Assembly: GCA_963920705.1 (NCBI GenBank)
Contig: OY987226.1
Location: 30,670,424 to 30,734,423, forward strand
Direction of reading: 5' to 3'
Source: Odiellus spinosus
Lineage: Eukaryota > Arthropoda > Arachnida > Opiliones > Phalangiidae
Length of the DNA: 64,000 bases
Under the pieces are notes generated by a model. That model searched no databases and was not told the DNA's origin. It was given only the letters and a program-made list of their open reading frames with translations. Below, one piece after another: positions 54,686 through 64,000 of the stretch. The number at the start of each line of letters is the position of its first letter. The stretch's first letter is position 1. A program made the position numbers and the translations under genes.

Positions 54686-54757
54686 TTTAAATGGGGTGTA
54701 TGTTGAAAGTTATATTTACTCTTAAATGGGGTGTATGTTGAAAGTTATATTTACTCT
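54686..54757 (+). repeat. Tandem duplication, ~37 bp
   Basis: AAATGGGGTGTATGTTGAAA plus GTTATATTTACTCTT appears twice in a row. Confidence 0.85.
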
Positions 54758-54759
54758 TT

Positions 54760-55811
54760 AATTCATTAAAACTCTCGTTTAATTGCCTTCTAAGACTTTT
54801 CAGAATATAAAACACGACATCGGCATTAGTGATATATAATCCATCGATAAATGTTGGTAATCTTTTGAGCCCTTTTTGTTCATTTAATAATTTTTAAATC
54901 CAAGTTAATCGATTGGATTAGGCTATAAGTGCCTGAAACCGAAGTCTAAAATCCACGGGTGTGTTATGATAAATATAATATATAATCGAACAAAGAACTG
55001 GTCGAATTTCGGGAAAGGTTACGGGCTATAAGTCAAGAAGCTATTCAATATCGGGCGAGTTGGATTCTCAGAGGAAGCTAATACGAAAAGATTGACTCCT
55101 AACGACTCAAGTTCGCCGGATCAAGAAGGATCAGACCTTCTTTACCGGATTTATAATCGAAGGATACGTTGTCTTACCCGTTAACTAACGAAGCCACGTC
55201 AACGTCCAACAAAGAGGTGTAACAAACGAACACTTTCTTAAATTATAGTTTCGTTCTTCGGTGGGGTAATGAAATTTATTCCTCCATAAATACATAGAAA
55301 TAAAAATTGCTGATACATATAACCTGTTTCTGGGGGAAATATACCCTTTTTTAACTTCTTGGCACAACTTAAAGGGAGAATGCAGCTTAACATGTGATTT
55401 TTTTATCAATTCCTTATTGATTAAATATGCCTAGTCCACTAATGAAAAAATGTACGAGCAAATAAATTTAAAACTTACCCGGAAATTAGTCTTAGCGGGA
55501 TTCATGAAGATCCAACAATAAGGACCCTTAAACCTGTCTAAGAAAGCACCCATTGATGCGAAAGATAGAGCGCTATAAAAAGAGCGAATCGTAACATTTT
55601 ATACGATGATTGAAGTGAGAGTATTACATTTTATTTTAAAATATGCAATTTAATTATAATCATTATCAGACCGTTAAAAATTATGATTTTTCTTTGTATA
55701 TTTGTCATCAAGTGGAATATTGCGATAGACATTTATTCAACTCCAACCGTAATTTTAACTCCATTTTGTCAAAGAGCTATACGCTATATAAAATTAATGT
55801 TATATTCGTGA
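54760..55811. other. Unassigned interior with a promoter-like segment
   Basis: Frames on the minus strand (55409-55185) are short and lysine-rich without a clear family. About 55430-55650 shares a core with 32085-32290, including CCCGGAAATTAGTCTTAGC and a downstream TATA box (GCTATAAAAAGAGCG at 55571-55585), and resembles a promoter or LTR start. No other gene is seen. Confidence 0.4.
55565..55610 (+). promoter_or_regulatory. TATA-box promoter candidate
   Basis: GCTATAAAAAGAGCG in a conserved segment that recurs upstream of a TATA box at 32234. Transcription would start around 55600. No intact gene follows on the plus strand, so this may be the promoter of a lost gene or LTR. Confidence 0.35.
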
Positions 55812-56080
55812 CTAAAGGCTAGTGTTAACGTAAATATGATTATATTCACGATCCGATCCTTTACTCATGAAAACTACATCCAATTTTTTATAATATACTA
55901 CCTCACCCTGATAGTTGCAGTTGTGGTTAAAACAGTATATCACTCTAGCGTTCTGGTCACATTCACTCACATATTTTTGAGAAATCATATTTTCCTCCCC
56001 GCACCATACGCATACAAATCTATCGCCAACGAGGGGGCAACGACCTGTCACGAACAAAGCGTTCAAGTTCCAGGAACTGA
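55812..56080 (-). pseudogene. Family B zinc-ribbon-like protein, copy 1
   Basis: The minus strand reads FVCVWCGEENMISQKYVSEC, then ARVIYCFNHNCNYQGEVVYY, KLDVVFMSKGS and ends YNHIYVNTSL at 55812. CxxC, a spacer of about 25-28 residues, then CxxxxC matches the other three copies of the family in this window (60556-60895, 62471-62760, 62874-63156). Good splice acceptors (TATTTCAG, GTGACAG) precede the conserved part, so this is probably a 3' exon. The likely role is metal or nucleic-acid binding, inferred only from the cysteines. Confidence 0.55.
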
Positions 56081-56439
56081 AATATACAAATATAAGATTA
56101 TGTATAAACAATGGATATACTCGTTTAAAGAAGTCACTCACGGAATATCAGCCGGTACAATTTCGGGAGGATACTCTATATCACCGCCTGATTCATATCC
56201 CTCTTCCAGACTGTCAACGGGCTCGACAGCCTCATAATCAGCTAATATCGCCTTGAGAGTGTCTTCTTAAAAATATATCACGCACCCAGAATCTTCTAGT
56301 TACGTTTTTTTTTTCCATCTTCGATACAACAAATAAACTTCTAGAGTTTTAATTGTTTCGAGCCTAACGTCGTCCATCTTTAAACTATACACACACGGTT
56401 CGGTTCTGCTCGGAAAGTTCGAATTCAAGCTTCTCTAGA

Positions 56440-56847
56440 TGGCGTTTTTTATTTATTTTTTCGCCCAGTGGAAATCACCCCGCGAAAAAAAATAAGGAAA
56501 GCGGAATTTCCGCTTTTCACGATTTTGGGAAAATTTTATCTGCAAAGAAATTTGCCCAGTGGAAACCGAGTGTAAGAAGTCTCTGGAAAGAAGCGAAATT
56601 GGCGATGCTTTAACCGAGATTAGCGAAACTCGTATAGCGCCCACAGTTGACCTAGAGGCACCACCTACGGAAGGAAGCGAGCTGGGCTTTCTCGCTAAAA
56701 TTGACGGAAACAATCTCTTACTAAAAGATGGGGTAAACGCTCTTCATACCCTTAGAGAAGAAATCTCGGGAGACTGCGGATCACCGCGTTACTACCGAAG
56801 AGCATGTTGTGGAAATTCCTACAATAACGCCTTACAGCAGAAATCTC
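56440..56847 (+). other. Inner flank of the right inverted-repeat arm, possible 110-codon frame
   Basis: 56559-56891 (+) encodes METECKKSLERSEIGDALTE, APTVDLEAPPTEGSELGFLA and runs into the repeat arm. It is acidic and protein-like but unrecognised, and a minus-strand frame overlaps it fully. A short palindrome GCGGAATTTCCGC lies near 56500, and CGCCCAGTGGAAA-type repeats at 56461 and 56548. Confidence 0.3.
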
Positions 56848-57835
56848 ACCATTCTGTTAAAGCGAGTGTCGGCGCGATCCTTGCCCCTTGAATTTGCTTC
56901 ACCTCACAACGCATAAAAACCGACTGAATGTGCTGCCATCTATAGTTTACAAGTTTCCAGTAACGTTTATTTTCTAATAGTCCTGGAAATAAGCTACTTT
57001 TTATCCCCACGCTATCAACCCCCCTCCTGAGTAGAGGAATGTTTGATTTTGTCGCTAATGGTTGATTTTTAAACCAATGGCGGGATATTATGGTATTTTT
57101 CCGAGAATTACACAGTATAGTTATGTAAAATAGCTCTCAATTAAGAAAAAAATGACATTGGGTTAGTTTATATAAGGTTTTTATTACTTTCAATATACTC
57201 GGAAATACAAACTAGTGCAAATGAAAGAGTACAATAGAGTAAAATCGCCTCTTTACGAGTGCCTAGGTCAATGGATTACACAGGGACCAGGCATGATGGT
57301 GAAGAATGAAAATTAGTGGACAAAGTAATATTACGATATCAGATTTAGAACTGTGAAGTTTTTGCTTCTGATTTGAATTACCGCCCAAACGGCTAGATGA
57401 TGATGGCAAAGTATTCAGGTAAAATATTTTTGGGATTTCTGTTGAGTTGTCATATGTAATACTTTCTTTTTAGTACATAATATATGTCAAAAGACCTAGA
57501 GGCAATTTTCATAAAAAGATGCTGTTTCTTCTAAATCATAAATCAGTTAAAATTTCCATTCATGCATGCCCTTTCACCATTATATAAGACATGGCAAACC
57601 CAAATGCATTATTATATTAAATAAAACCAAACTGGCTTAGTTACCCTTCTTGAAAACAAAGCAAATAACGACTATGGTATTCTAACCATTTCGTCATGGA
57701 AGATATACTTTTCTAAAAAACAGTGTAGGAAAATAAAATGGACACAGGTTTGTAGAGGACCGTACTTAATTTTTAATAAAGGGCACTAAAAACTAAGTGC
57801 TAAATTTATAGCACATAAGTTAAAAAGCATTAAAT
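56848..57835 (-). repeat. Right arm of the ~1-kb inverted repeat pair
   Basis: Reverse complement of 47785-48912. Shared blocks are GGCGCGATCCTTGCCCC, CTGAATGTGCTGCCATCTAT, AAATAAGCTACTTT, CCAATGGCGGGA, AAATTAGTGGACAAAGTAATATTACG and GGGCACTAAAAACT. Long terminal inverted repeats flanking a DNA polymerase B are a Polinton/Maverick hallmark, but the target duplication could not be identified. Confidence 0.8.
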
Positions 57836-59902
57836 TAGTAACACATAATAAGTTAAAAAGCATGATACACCAAATATTTGTGGTTTAATTAAATATGTTA
57901 GGAAACCAACAACCGGGGGCGAAAAAAACCCTCAACGGAGTCTTTTACTAGAGAATTATCGACCATGATATATTATATGATGAAATTATAGATTAAGAGG
58001 TATTAAATAAGAATACTTGAGTTATGAAGGCAAATTTGGTTTGAACATTTAACGGTAACCAAAGGACAATGGGAAAAGGCTTCGTTATATAAGGAAAAAA
58101 CCCCCAGCAGTTGGTGGAAAAACTAAATACGGTATAGATATATTTCAAAAGCTTTATGCTCATTACAACGCGCGCAGTTGAACGGATGCTTGAATGATTT
58201 TTTAGACATAATATTGGGTGACGTCAATTATTAGAAAAGGTATTTTCAGTAAGGTTGTCCAATGATGGTATCTATATAAAAAAAAATCCGTATTGATGAT
58301 AAGGTATAATCTTAAACCTACCTTTCCCGTTTATGTTTTTGTATGGCTCTTGTTTTTATGTCTGTTTTTCCCTTATTCCTCCTTCGAAGTCCTGCCACCA
58401 TGCGACGCGTTTTGATATGGGTGATCTTCTTGCTACGGAATCTTTTTTGTTATCCACCAAGACCGCTGTTATGGTTGACTAATGATGGTTCTATAAAAAA
58501 AGATTTAGGTATTAATGATAAGGTATAATGTTAGACGTACCTGTCCCATTTAAGTTTTTATTACTCTTCTGTTTAAAATCTCGAAATTTGCTTCTCCCTT
58601 AATTCTTCCTTTGAAGGCCCTGCTTCCATTCCACGTGTTTTTGAAATCCGCAATGGATGATCTTCATCCAATGGAACCTTTTTTTTCAAAGTGCCCTACA
58701 AATAACATTGAATAACATTGTTAGCCTATTCCTCATAAGTTGTATTTACAAAAGTCTAAATGTACCTCGAAGTTTTCCCTTTGCTCGAAAATGGCTAACA
58801 TTAAATCGGGTATATACAAGTATTTCTTTTTCTCATAGACGGGAACAACGTACCATGCCTTTGTACGTTTGCTATAGGCTCGTGTATCCCTTAAAACGGG
58901 GAAAAAATTCTAGGTTAGTATTGGTTTGGTCGCGTTTGTATATTTCAAACACTCATGACTCTGATGACCTGAGATATAACTTTAGGAGGATTATCAAATA
59001 TCATGCACGACTTAAATTGCCCAAAATCTGTTTGTTGTCTACAGCAAAACTATACGGTTATAAGTTTTCAAAACTCTTCCCTAAAATATATCTTCAATAT
59101 GTAAAGGTCTAGTGTACAAAATCGGATAATTCAGAATTTTTAGATTTGGTCAGGTGTCAGTAATTTCAACTTGCAAATAAGCTATAATTCAGTAATGACA
59201 ATCACTTTTCCTTGAACGATTTTACAATTTCTATTTTCCAAATTAAAATTTTTACCTTTGTTTTCCGTCTTTAGTCACTGCCCTAGGTCTCCCGGTGTGT
59301 TTATTGTGGTATATGGCCGCCAATTTAATTCTAATTTGGTAACCCCAGTATCTATTACAGGATTAAATTGATACAGAAATCTCACATCAATTTTAAATAT
59401 ATTTCACCCTTACCCAAAAGCGATTCTCTTTGGGGCGTACATGAGTATCAAACTGTGGTAACTTTCTAGAAACCCAGTGTGCCTATGAAAGTTTTAAAAA
59501 AATTACACATTGTTTATATGTATTTCTTATTTAATCTCATGCTCACCTAAAGTTTGTAAAATACTTCATGTTTTTCAATAAGTAGTTTCTCATGGCTTCA
59601 TTTCTTAGCTTTAGAAATGTTGGAGTGTTAGGTTTAAGCCAGGGATGCTTCTCGAGAGTAGTTAGGACCCGCTATTCGAGCGCAACATTACAGAAGGCAG
59701 GAAGGAGAGCTACGAGGGTCTTTTCGCGATATATAAGTGTTTAAAGGGTTATTTTTTTTGTTTTTTTTTTCGTGTAATTCGTCAAAGATGACAGCTTGTC
59801 AAAGTTTGACAGGACAATGTAACTTGTTTTAAATCCAATTTATTCAGAATACATTAAATCCAATTTATTCAGAATACATTACATACCAAGTGTCACTACA
59901 CT
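57836..59902. other. Mostly non-coding; tandem duplication and one unknown frame
   Basis: 58255-58460 is duplicated at 58470-58690 in diverged form (AATGATGGT-TCTATA, GATAAGGTATAAT, CCTTCGAAG/CTTTGAAGG-CCTGC). A 151-codon frame at 58657-59112 contains MPLYVCYRLVYPLKRGK and DDLRYNFRRIIKYHARLKLP, which is protein-like but unrecognised. AATCCAATTTATTCAGAATACA is duplicated at 59832-59880. Confidence 0.35.
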
Positions 59903-60607
59903 TCAAACACTGTTTATCAAAGTATCATAACAGAATATTTTATTTTGTGGGTTATATACGCAAGGCCTCAAGAAGGTGTTTATATAGTTTAAAGTTGGTT
60001 TATTAACGCGACAATCTTCAAAACGCTCATCTAGGTATGTCCAGTGATAGTGTCTAAATTTTGAAATATTTCTATCAATCTCAGCTAGTTTCAGGAGGTT
60101 CTTTTGATATGCGAGACCAGCTGGTCTTCTGACATGACGTTGTTTAGTGGTTCTATTTGAACCCAGCTCGTATAGGATTTTAAGCATTGCTGTGTTTATG
60201 ACGCTCTGCGCAGCAGCGGCGCTATGGCATATGAATCCCAGTACGAGTGCAGTTTTTCTAATACTTTGACACCGCCACCTTTGTTTGTCGTAGTATTTAT
60301 GTATTGAACCAAGATGACACTCGGTTGATTGAATATGCTGGGCACAATCTCGCCCATCAATCACCATTGGTGTAGAGATATACCTATTAAGATGCGCTGT
60401 TAATTCCAGAACTACTCCTTGTGAATTGTTTAACATTTCGGTACATATTAATTGCCTTAAGTTGTAGTTCAACATTCGGTATTTTTTAACGTATGGTTTT
60501 CTATTTGCTAAGATTTCAAAGAGACATAAAGAACCTAATCGGGGTACTTTCGTAATTAGGTTTTCTGTAATTGCACATTTTTCGAAGAAATGGTACGATG
60601 AATACAT
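59903..60607 (-). CDS. Family A protein, copy 2 (234 codons, unknown function)
   Basis: This is the longest intact frame in the right third. It opens MYSSYHFFEKCAITENLI and contains KVPRLGSLCLFEILANRK, a conserved core DGRDCAQHIQSTECHLGSIH, WRCQSIRKTALVLGFICHSA, and ends CVYNPQNKIFCYDTLINSV. The core and C-terminus are shared with copy 1 at 52414-53010, which sits beside polymerase B. It lies directly downstream of a Family B reading frame on the same strand (60556-60895), overlapping by about 50 bases, so the two may be expressed from one transcript. No signal peptide or membrane segment is evident. I do not recognise the family; the pairing with polymerase B suggests a viral or Polinton-like origin. 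Confidence 0.55.
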   Translation of the reverse strand: MYSSYHFFEKCAITENLITKVPRLGSLCLFEILANRKPYVKKYRMLNYNLRQLICTEMLNNSQGVVLELTAHLNRYISTPMVIDGRDCAQHIQSTECHLGSIHKYYDKQRWRCQSIRKTALVLGFICHSAAAAQSVINTAMLKILYELGSNRTTKQRHVRRPAGLAYQKNLLKLAEIDRNISKFRHYHWTYLDERFEDCRVNKPTLNYINTFLRPCVYNPQNKIFCYDTLINSV

Positions 60608-60895
60608 TTTTTAGTTCTTTGGATATACACACGCGTACTTTCGGGTTGGAAACTTCGAACACGGCGTTTGGTAACGCAGACGTTTCCAACTAAACACGTC
60701 ACAATGTATACAGAAAAAACAGATGAGAGTTCTTGCATATAGTTCTGAGGTACAATGTGTGATACGTAGTCACTCTCTTTAACATAAACAGCGGATTTAA
60801 AACACACACAATGTGAATTTAAACAGAAGTAAACTGTTACGTCCAGAGTTGGTTTAATCGTGATAGCGCAACTTTGTTGACATGAATAACAGTGA
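60556..60895 (-). CDS. Family B zinc-ribbon-like protein, copy 2 (3' exon)
   Basis: A good acceptor (TTATTTCCAG near 60896 on the minus strand) is followed by NQNLVHCYSCQQSCAITIK, VTVYFCLNSHCVCFKSAVYV, SDYVSHIVPQNYMQELSSVF and a basic C-terminus (TKRRVRSFQPESTRVYIQRT). The CxxC ... CxxxxC layout matches the other Family B copies. Upstream exons are not identified. It overlaps the start of Family A copy 2. Confidence 0.5.
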
Positions 60896-61083
60896 ACTAG
60901 ATTTTGGTTTATTTCTGGAAAATAAAATATATATTATAAGATAACCAGGAAGTAAATCTTAAAGTAGAATGAGGATCTAAAATAGCCTACAATAGTCATT
61001 TGACCTAGACAAACCAGGAAATCTTACATGAAAAGTACCTAAACCCGGACTCTGGCTATTGACCGTCTGACCTATCTCCATCC

Positions 61084-61112
61084 CTATAAAACGAATTTTG
61101 GTCCAGTACTAT
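61084..61112 (+). promoter_or_regulatory. TATA box and initiator-like site upstream of the acidic peptide gene
   Basis: CCCTATAAAACG places TATAAAA at 61084-61090. CCAGTACT about 25 bp downstream resembles an arthropod initiator (TCAGT-type). The ATG of the peptide gene lies about 65 bp further on. Confidence 0.5.
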
Positions 61113-61172
61113 TTCCCACACCCACGTTCAAACACATTGGCGAAAGTTATCCAAACGTATCTAAACAAAAAA

Positions 61173-61472
61173 ATGGATATGCTGATCATATTACTGGCGT
61201 GCGGCGTTTTGTTCAGCGCTAGCGAATTAGCTAGTTTTAACCCCATGCTGGATGTCATTCTGGAGGAGGAGGAGAAGGAGGAGGTGTTGGAAGAGTTGAA
61301 GGAGGAGAAGGAGGAGGTGTTGAAGGAGGTGTTGAAGGAGGAGCTGATGGAGGAGGAGCTGGAGAATAACCAGGAGGAATTGGAGTTGGAAAACGAACCA
61401 TGGTACCATGACGAAGGGGAGGATGATGAGGTCCCCATGCAGGCTGTCGAAGAACATTTTGAATTTATGTAA
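61173..61472 (+). CDS. Small secreted acidic (Glu-rich) peptide
   Basis: The ATG at 61173 starts MDMLIILLACGVLFSASELA, a textbook signal peptide with cleavage expected around ASELA. About 80 residues follow, dominated by glutamate and leucine in short E-E-V-L-K-E-E repeats, then WYHDEGEDDEVPM and a HFEFM end. A TATA box, initiator, short 5' UTR and downstream AATAAA signals (about 61800) make it a plausible single-exon gene. An upstream in-frame ATG at 61098 would add 25 residues before the signal peptide and is less likely. The coding strand is GAG/GAA-rich, so repeat slippage shapes its length. No family is recognised. Confidence 0.5.
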   Translation: MDMLIILLACGVLFSASELASFNPMLDVILEEEEKEEVLEELKEEKEEVLKEVLKEELMEEELENNQEELELENEPWYHDEGEDDEVPMQAVEEHFEFM

Positions 61473-61891
61473 GCTATATAATTATTATCATAATTAATTT
61501 TTTAAATGGATTTGAGAATAGTTAGATTATACTATTATATCATTTTAATTCGATATTTGAACATAGCGTAGTATGGGTTATTATTAAATGATTAGTTTTG
61601 ACTAGTCACGACTGAAAGGGTTAAGTGAAAGTGAAAGTATAAAAGGGGTTAAGTGTACATGAAAAGTTGTTTCTATATATGTGTCACATTTAATTTATAT
61701 TAGAAAACTTTGTAGGGATTATGATACACCAGCCTCCCCTGCCCCTCAGTATACTGAAAATTTCTCAAGAAATCCGCAACGATATATTCCAATTTACAAA
61801 AATAAAAAATAAAAAATTTCAAAAATAAAATTATAAAAGCTTTAATAATGTTTTGATTTATATTTTTTACAATTATACATATATTTTATTT

Positions 61892-62158
61892 CTACATAAA
61901 AATGTAATCATCATCCGAATCTGCTAGATCGGCAACCGAGATATTTAGCAAGTCCTCATTGTTTAGGAGGAAATCTCCATAAAATTTGACCGATTCGCGC
62001 GCGCACTTTGATGGAGAGATATGATGCATTGAGCAACATTTTTTAGATTTTCCGAACTTTTCGCAACCGAGTTGTTCTAGATTAATAACGGGTGCATTTA
62101 GCAAGGCCGCTAATTCCTCGCACTTCTCCAGCCCCTTGCTGTAACCGTGTCCTTATTA
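61892..62158 (-). CDS. Unknown small protein, cysteine-containing with acidic tail (3' exon)
   Basis: The minus strand reads GYSKGLEKCEELAALLNAPV, INLEQLGCEKFGKSKKCCSM, HHISPSKCARESVKFYGDFL and ends ADLADSDDDYIFM at 61892. It may be the last exon of a spliced gene (acceptor-like TTAATAAG near 62156). Further upstream on the same strand another protein-like stretch, ELSAGLFVNNKVKVVHLATY, lies at about 62355-62290. I do not recognise either. Confidence 0.4.
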
Positions 62159-62470
62159 ACACTTAACTTAGCCAGATGTTGCTCGAGTACCGGGCCAACC
62201 CGTCATTCCACCCGAGACCCGTCAGGTTCCACCGACAATACGTATTCGAACTCCTGATCTTGGATGGGAGGATATCGCTGGAGAAGGGGGTTTATATGTC
62301 GCTAGATGTACCACTTTCACTTTGTTATTAACAAAGAGTCCCGCAGATAATTCTTTCACTTTAAATCCATACTCCATTTTTCCTTTTTGTAAGTTTTGCC
62401 CGATCGCGTATACAGCATATCGACAATTAACACATTGTTCAAGTCTATAAAATAAAAATTTATTTTTCAG

Positions 62471-62760
62471 TCAAAACTGCCCGTATTGTCGATCTACGGA
62501 AACGCACGAAGTTGCGTATCCGTTTCCATCATATCCAATTCCAACAATCTACTGCATGAATGAAATTTGCATGCACTATCTAACCAACGTTAAATTCTAT
62601 ATTCAAAATATATCTTATTATGTAAATGTTTTTACTAATGATGGGGGGTGTAGAGTCTCAAAAACTAGATATTTCTTTATATATTGAGAGTCTTCTCCCT
62701 AATAAACGAAATCTGGAAGATTTTCAAATTGAGAGAATTAATTACGATTAATATTTCAAA
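62471..62760 (+). pseudogene. Family B zinc-ribbon-like protein, copy 3 (3' exon, frameshifted)
   Basis: After the acceptor ATTTATTTTTCAG the exon reads QNCPYCRSTETHEVAYPFPS, IYCMNEICMHYLTNVKFYIQ, and VNVFTNDGGCR. One base is off relative to copy 4 near 62660, bringing a stop at TATTGA; the last residues (NLEDFQIERINYD) continue in the other frame. CxxC ... CxxxxC is intact. It forms a tandem pair with copy 4. Confidence 0.6.
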
Positions 62761-62873
62761 ATCTTCCAAGTTTGGTTTCTTTTTTAAATGCTCCTTTCAT
62801 CAGTAAAAATGTATATTCGCCGAAAACATGTACATCATTGTGCAAATCAATAAAATAAAAATTTATGTTTCAG

Positions 62874-63156
62874 TATCTGGTGTGCTCACTGTGGTTCTAA
62901 GGACATACACGAAGCTATGTATCCATTTCCTTCACACATACTTTCAGCATTCTACTGCATGAACGAACTATGCATGCATTATCTAACACTCGTTGAAATG
63001 GTTGATGTTGATTACGATCTTACTGTAAATGTTTTCTTTAACGAAAGGGGGTGCAAATCGGCTAAATTTATGGGAATTTCTTTATATATTGAGAGTCTTC
63101 TCCCTAATAAACGAAATCTTGAAGATTTTGAAATTGAGAGAATTAATTACGATTAA
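62874..63156 (+). CDS. Family B zinc-ribbon-like protein, copy 4 (3' exon, open)
   Basis: After the acceptor TTTATGTTTCAG the exon reads IWCAHCGSKDIHEAMYPFPS, FYCMNELCMHYLTLVEMVDV, VNVFFNERGCKSAKFMGISL and ends EDFEIERINYD. It is intact, in the same splice phase as copy 3 and a tandem duplicate of it (unit about 405 bp including the preceding intron end). The cysteine arrangement suggests a zinc ribbon. Upstream exons are not found; the 5' part may lie before copy 3 or be lost. Confidence 0.58.
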
Positions 63157-64000
63157 TATTTCAAAATCTTCCAGATTTGGTTTCTTCCTTTTATGTGTAA
63201 AAACGTTCCTTTTTTTAATGTAAATAAAAAATTATGTAATATGTACCAAGGCGTAAGTAATCATATCTGCTAAATTTAAACAAATTAGTTTTAAGGTCAG
63301 TTTATCTTTTTTAAACACTCTCTACGCATCTCTTCTCTTTGTATGAAAGAAGCTACATTTTCAGAACGGTGACTATTTAAACAATGTTTAAAATGTATAA
63401 ATGCAAGCATTCTATTGGTCCGAAGGTCCAGATAAGTTTTTCAAAGTTATTAAAGACTTCTAAAATAGGCAGATACGGTTTTTCCTCATTAAAAAAATCA
63501 CGTGATTTTTTATCACTTCTTCATGTTCCATTAAAATGTGATAAACACATTCAGATAATGGAATGGTGACGTTGTTGTCAGTGTTCAGTAAATTTACCGG
63601 TAAAAAAGTTGTAAACGAGTCGATCGTTTTTTGTTCTTAAGTATACATTCCCAAACTACCATGGGTATGATGATGGTGTTTAAAGTTTTCACTAATATCA
63701 CTAATTCGTAGTTTGCCCCTATTGGATATACGGCTATCTTCTTAGTAGTTAGATTTAAATGGCGAGTGCTGCGTTCTAATATTTATAAATAATCTATTAG
63801 AATAATCTACATAGAGAATAAGTTTGAAAAATACTTACGAGTCGTTGAGCTGGTCATGGCAGTGAGAGACTGGTGTTCAAAGAGCGTTAAAAGTTAGTTG
63901 GTATTCGGTGGAACGACAAGAAACTTGTGATGCTTTCTAATGTTAAACATACATATTACATACTTAACCTCAATTTTATAAAAGCGAGACTACGTTGCGA
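63157..64000. other. No confident gene
   Basis: A 61-codon frame at 63384-63569 (MYKCKHSIGPKVQISFSKLL, LSLLHVPLKCDKHIQIMEW) is protein-like but too short to place. The rest is AT-rich with no domain or clear splice structure. Confidence 0.3.

Noticed and set aside
61109-61457. Minus-strand Ser- and Leu-rich frames
   Set aside because: Complementary readings of the GAG/GAA-rich acidic peptide gene, which has the promoter and signal peptide on the plus strand.

Overview
This is an AT-rich nuclear window from an animal, most likely an arthropod. The evidence is small GT-AG introns, a short interstitial (CCTAA)n tract of the arthropod telomere type, one recognisable TRPM-channel exon, and a dense load of eukaryotic mobile elements: PIF/Harbinger, hAT, P, Helitron, Mag-type and other Ty3/Gypsy, Ty1/Copia, non-LTR LINEs, and Polinton- or virus-like DNA polymerase B. 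No complete host gene is visible. Calls rest on reading translations and repeats by eye; no database search was possible.

Layout. 1-17 kb is a repeat field: a foldback element (1613-3422), a 90-103 bp satellite (about 3470-4920), a MITE family in three copies (about 5025, 11998 and 12502), and long direct duplications. An almost complete PIF/Harbinger element (6539-10460) carries convergent transposase and MADF genes. A related non-autonomous element (10464-11347) abuts it, and an uninterrupted paralogous target survives near 13.6 kb. Two AT-rich minisatellites fill 14.1-16.9 kb, followed by palindromic elements.

19-31.7 kb is a nest of LTR retrotransposons. A young, nearly intact Mag-like Gypsy element on the minus strand (20330-25235, TSD CAAAC) sits inside remnants of a second LTR family whose LTRs begin TGTAATGGGGACC. 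The decayed member at 25.65-31.7 kb is the most unusual object here. Its pol runs from integrase through an acidic linker into a methyl-CpG-binding (MBD/TAM-like) domain. In the position normally used by env it has an extra ORF: an SR-rich start, five roughly 20-residue repeats, then a TatD-like metal-dependent nuclease domain. A hAT derivative and a truncated LINE have inserted into it. Its 3' LTR ends about 37 bp before the TRPM exon.

32-42.7 kb holds a Copia pol remnant, a large 26/25-bp minisatellite, a LINE tail, a P element with 7-bp TSD and broken transposase, a hAT MITE and a Helitron helicase remnant. 42.7-48 kb is non-coding with two short-period arrays. 47.8-57.8 kb is bracketed by inverted repeats of about 1 kb. 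Inside are a Helitron Rep remnant and two convergent, broken copies of the N-terminal part of a protein-primed-type DNA polymerase B. From 52.4 to 63.2 kb two unrecognised protein families (called A and B here) recur in several copies beside the polymerase. This looks like a Polinton/adintovirus-like or other endogenous DNA-virus cluster. A small TATA-driven gene for a secreted acidic peptide lies at 61.2 kb.

Together the window is a heterochromatin-like insertion nest. Most coding capacity belongs to mobile elements at different stages of decay.
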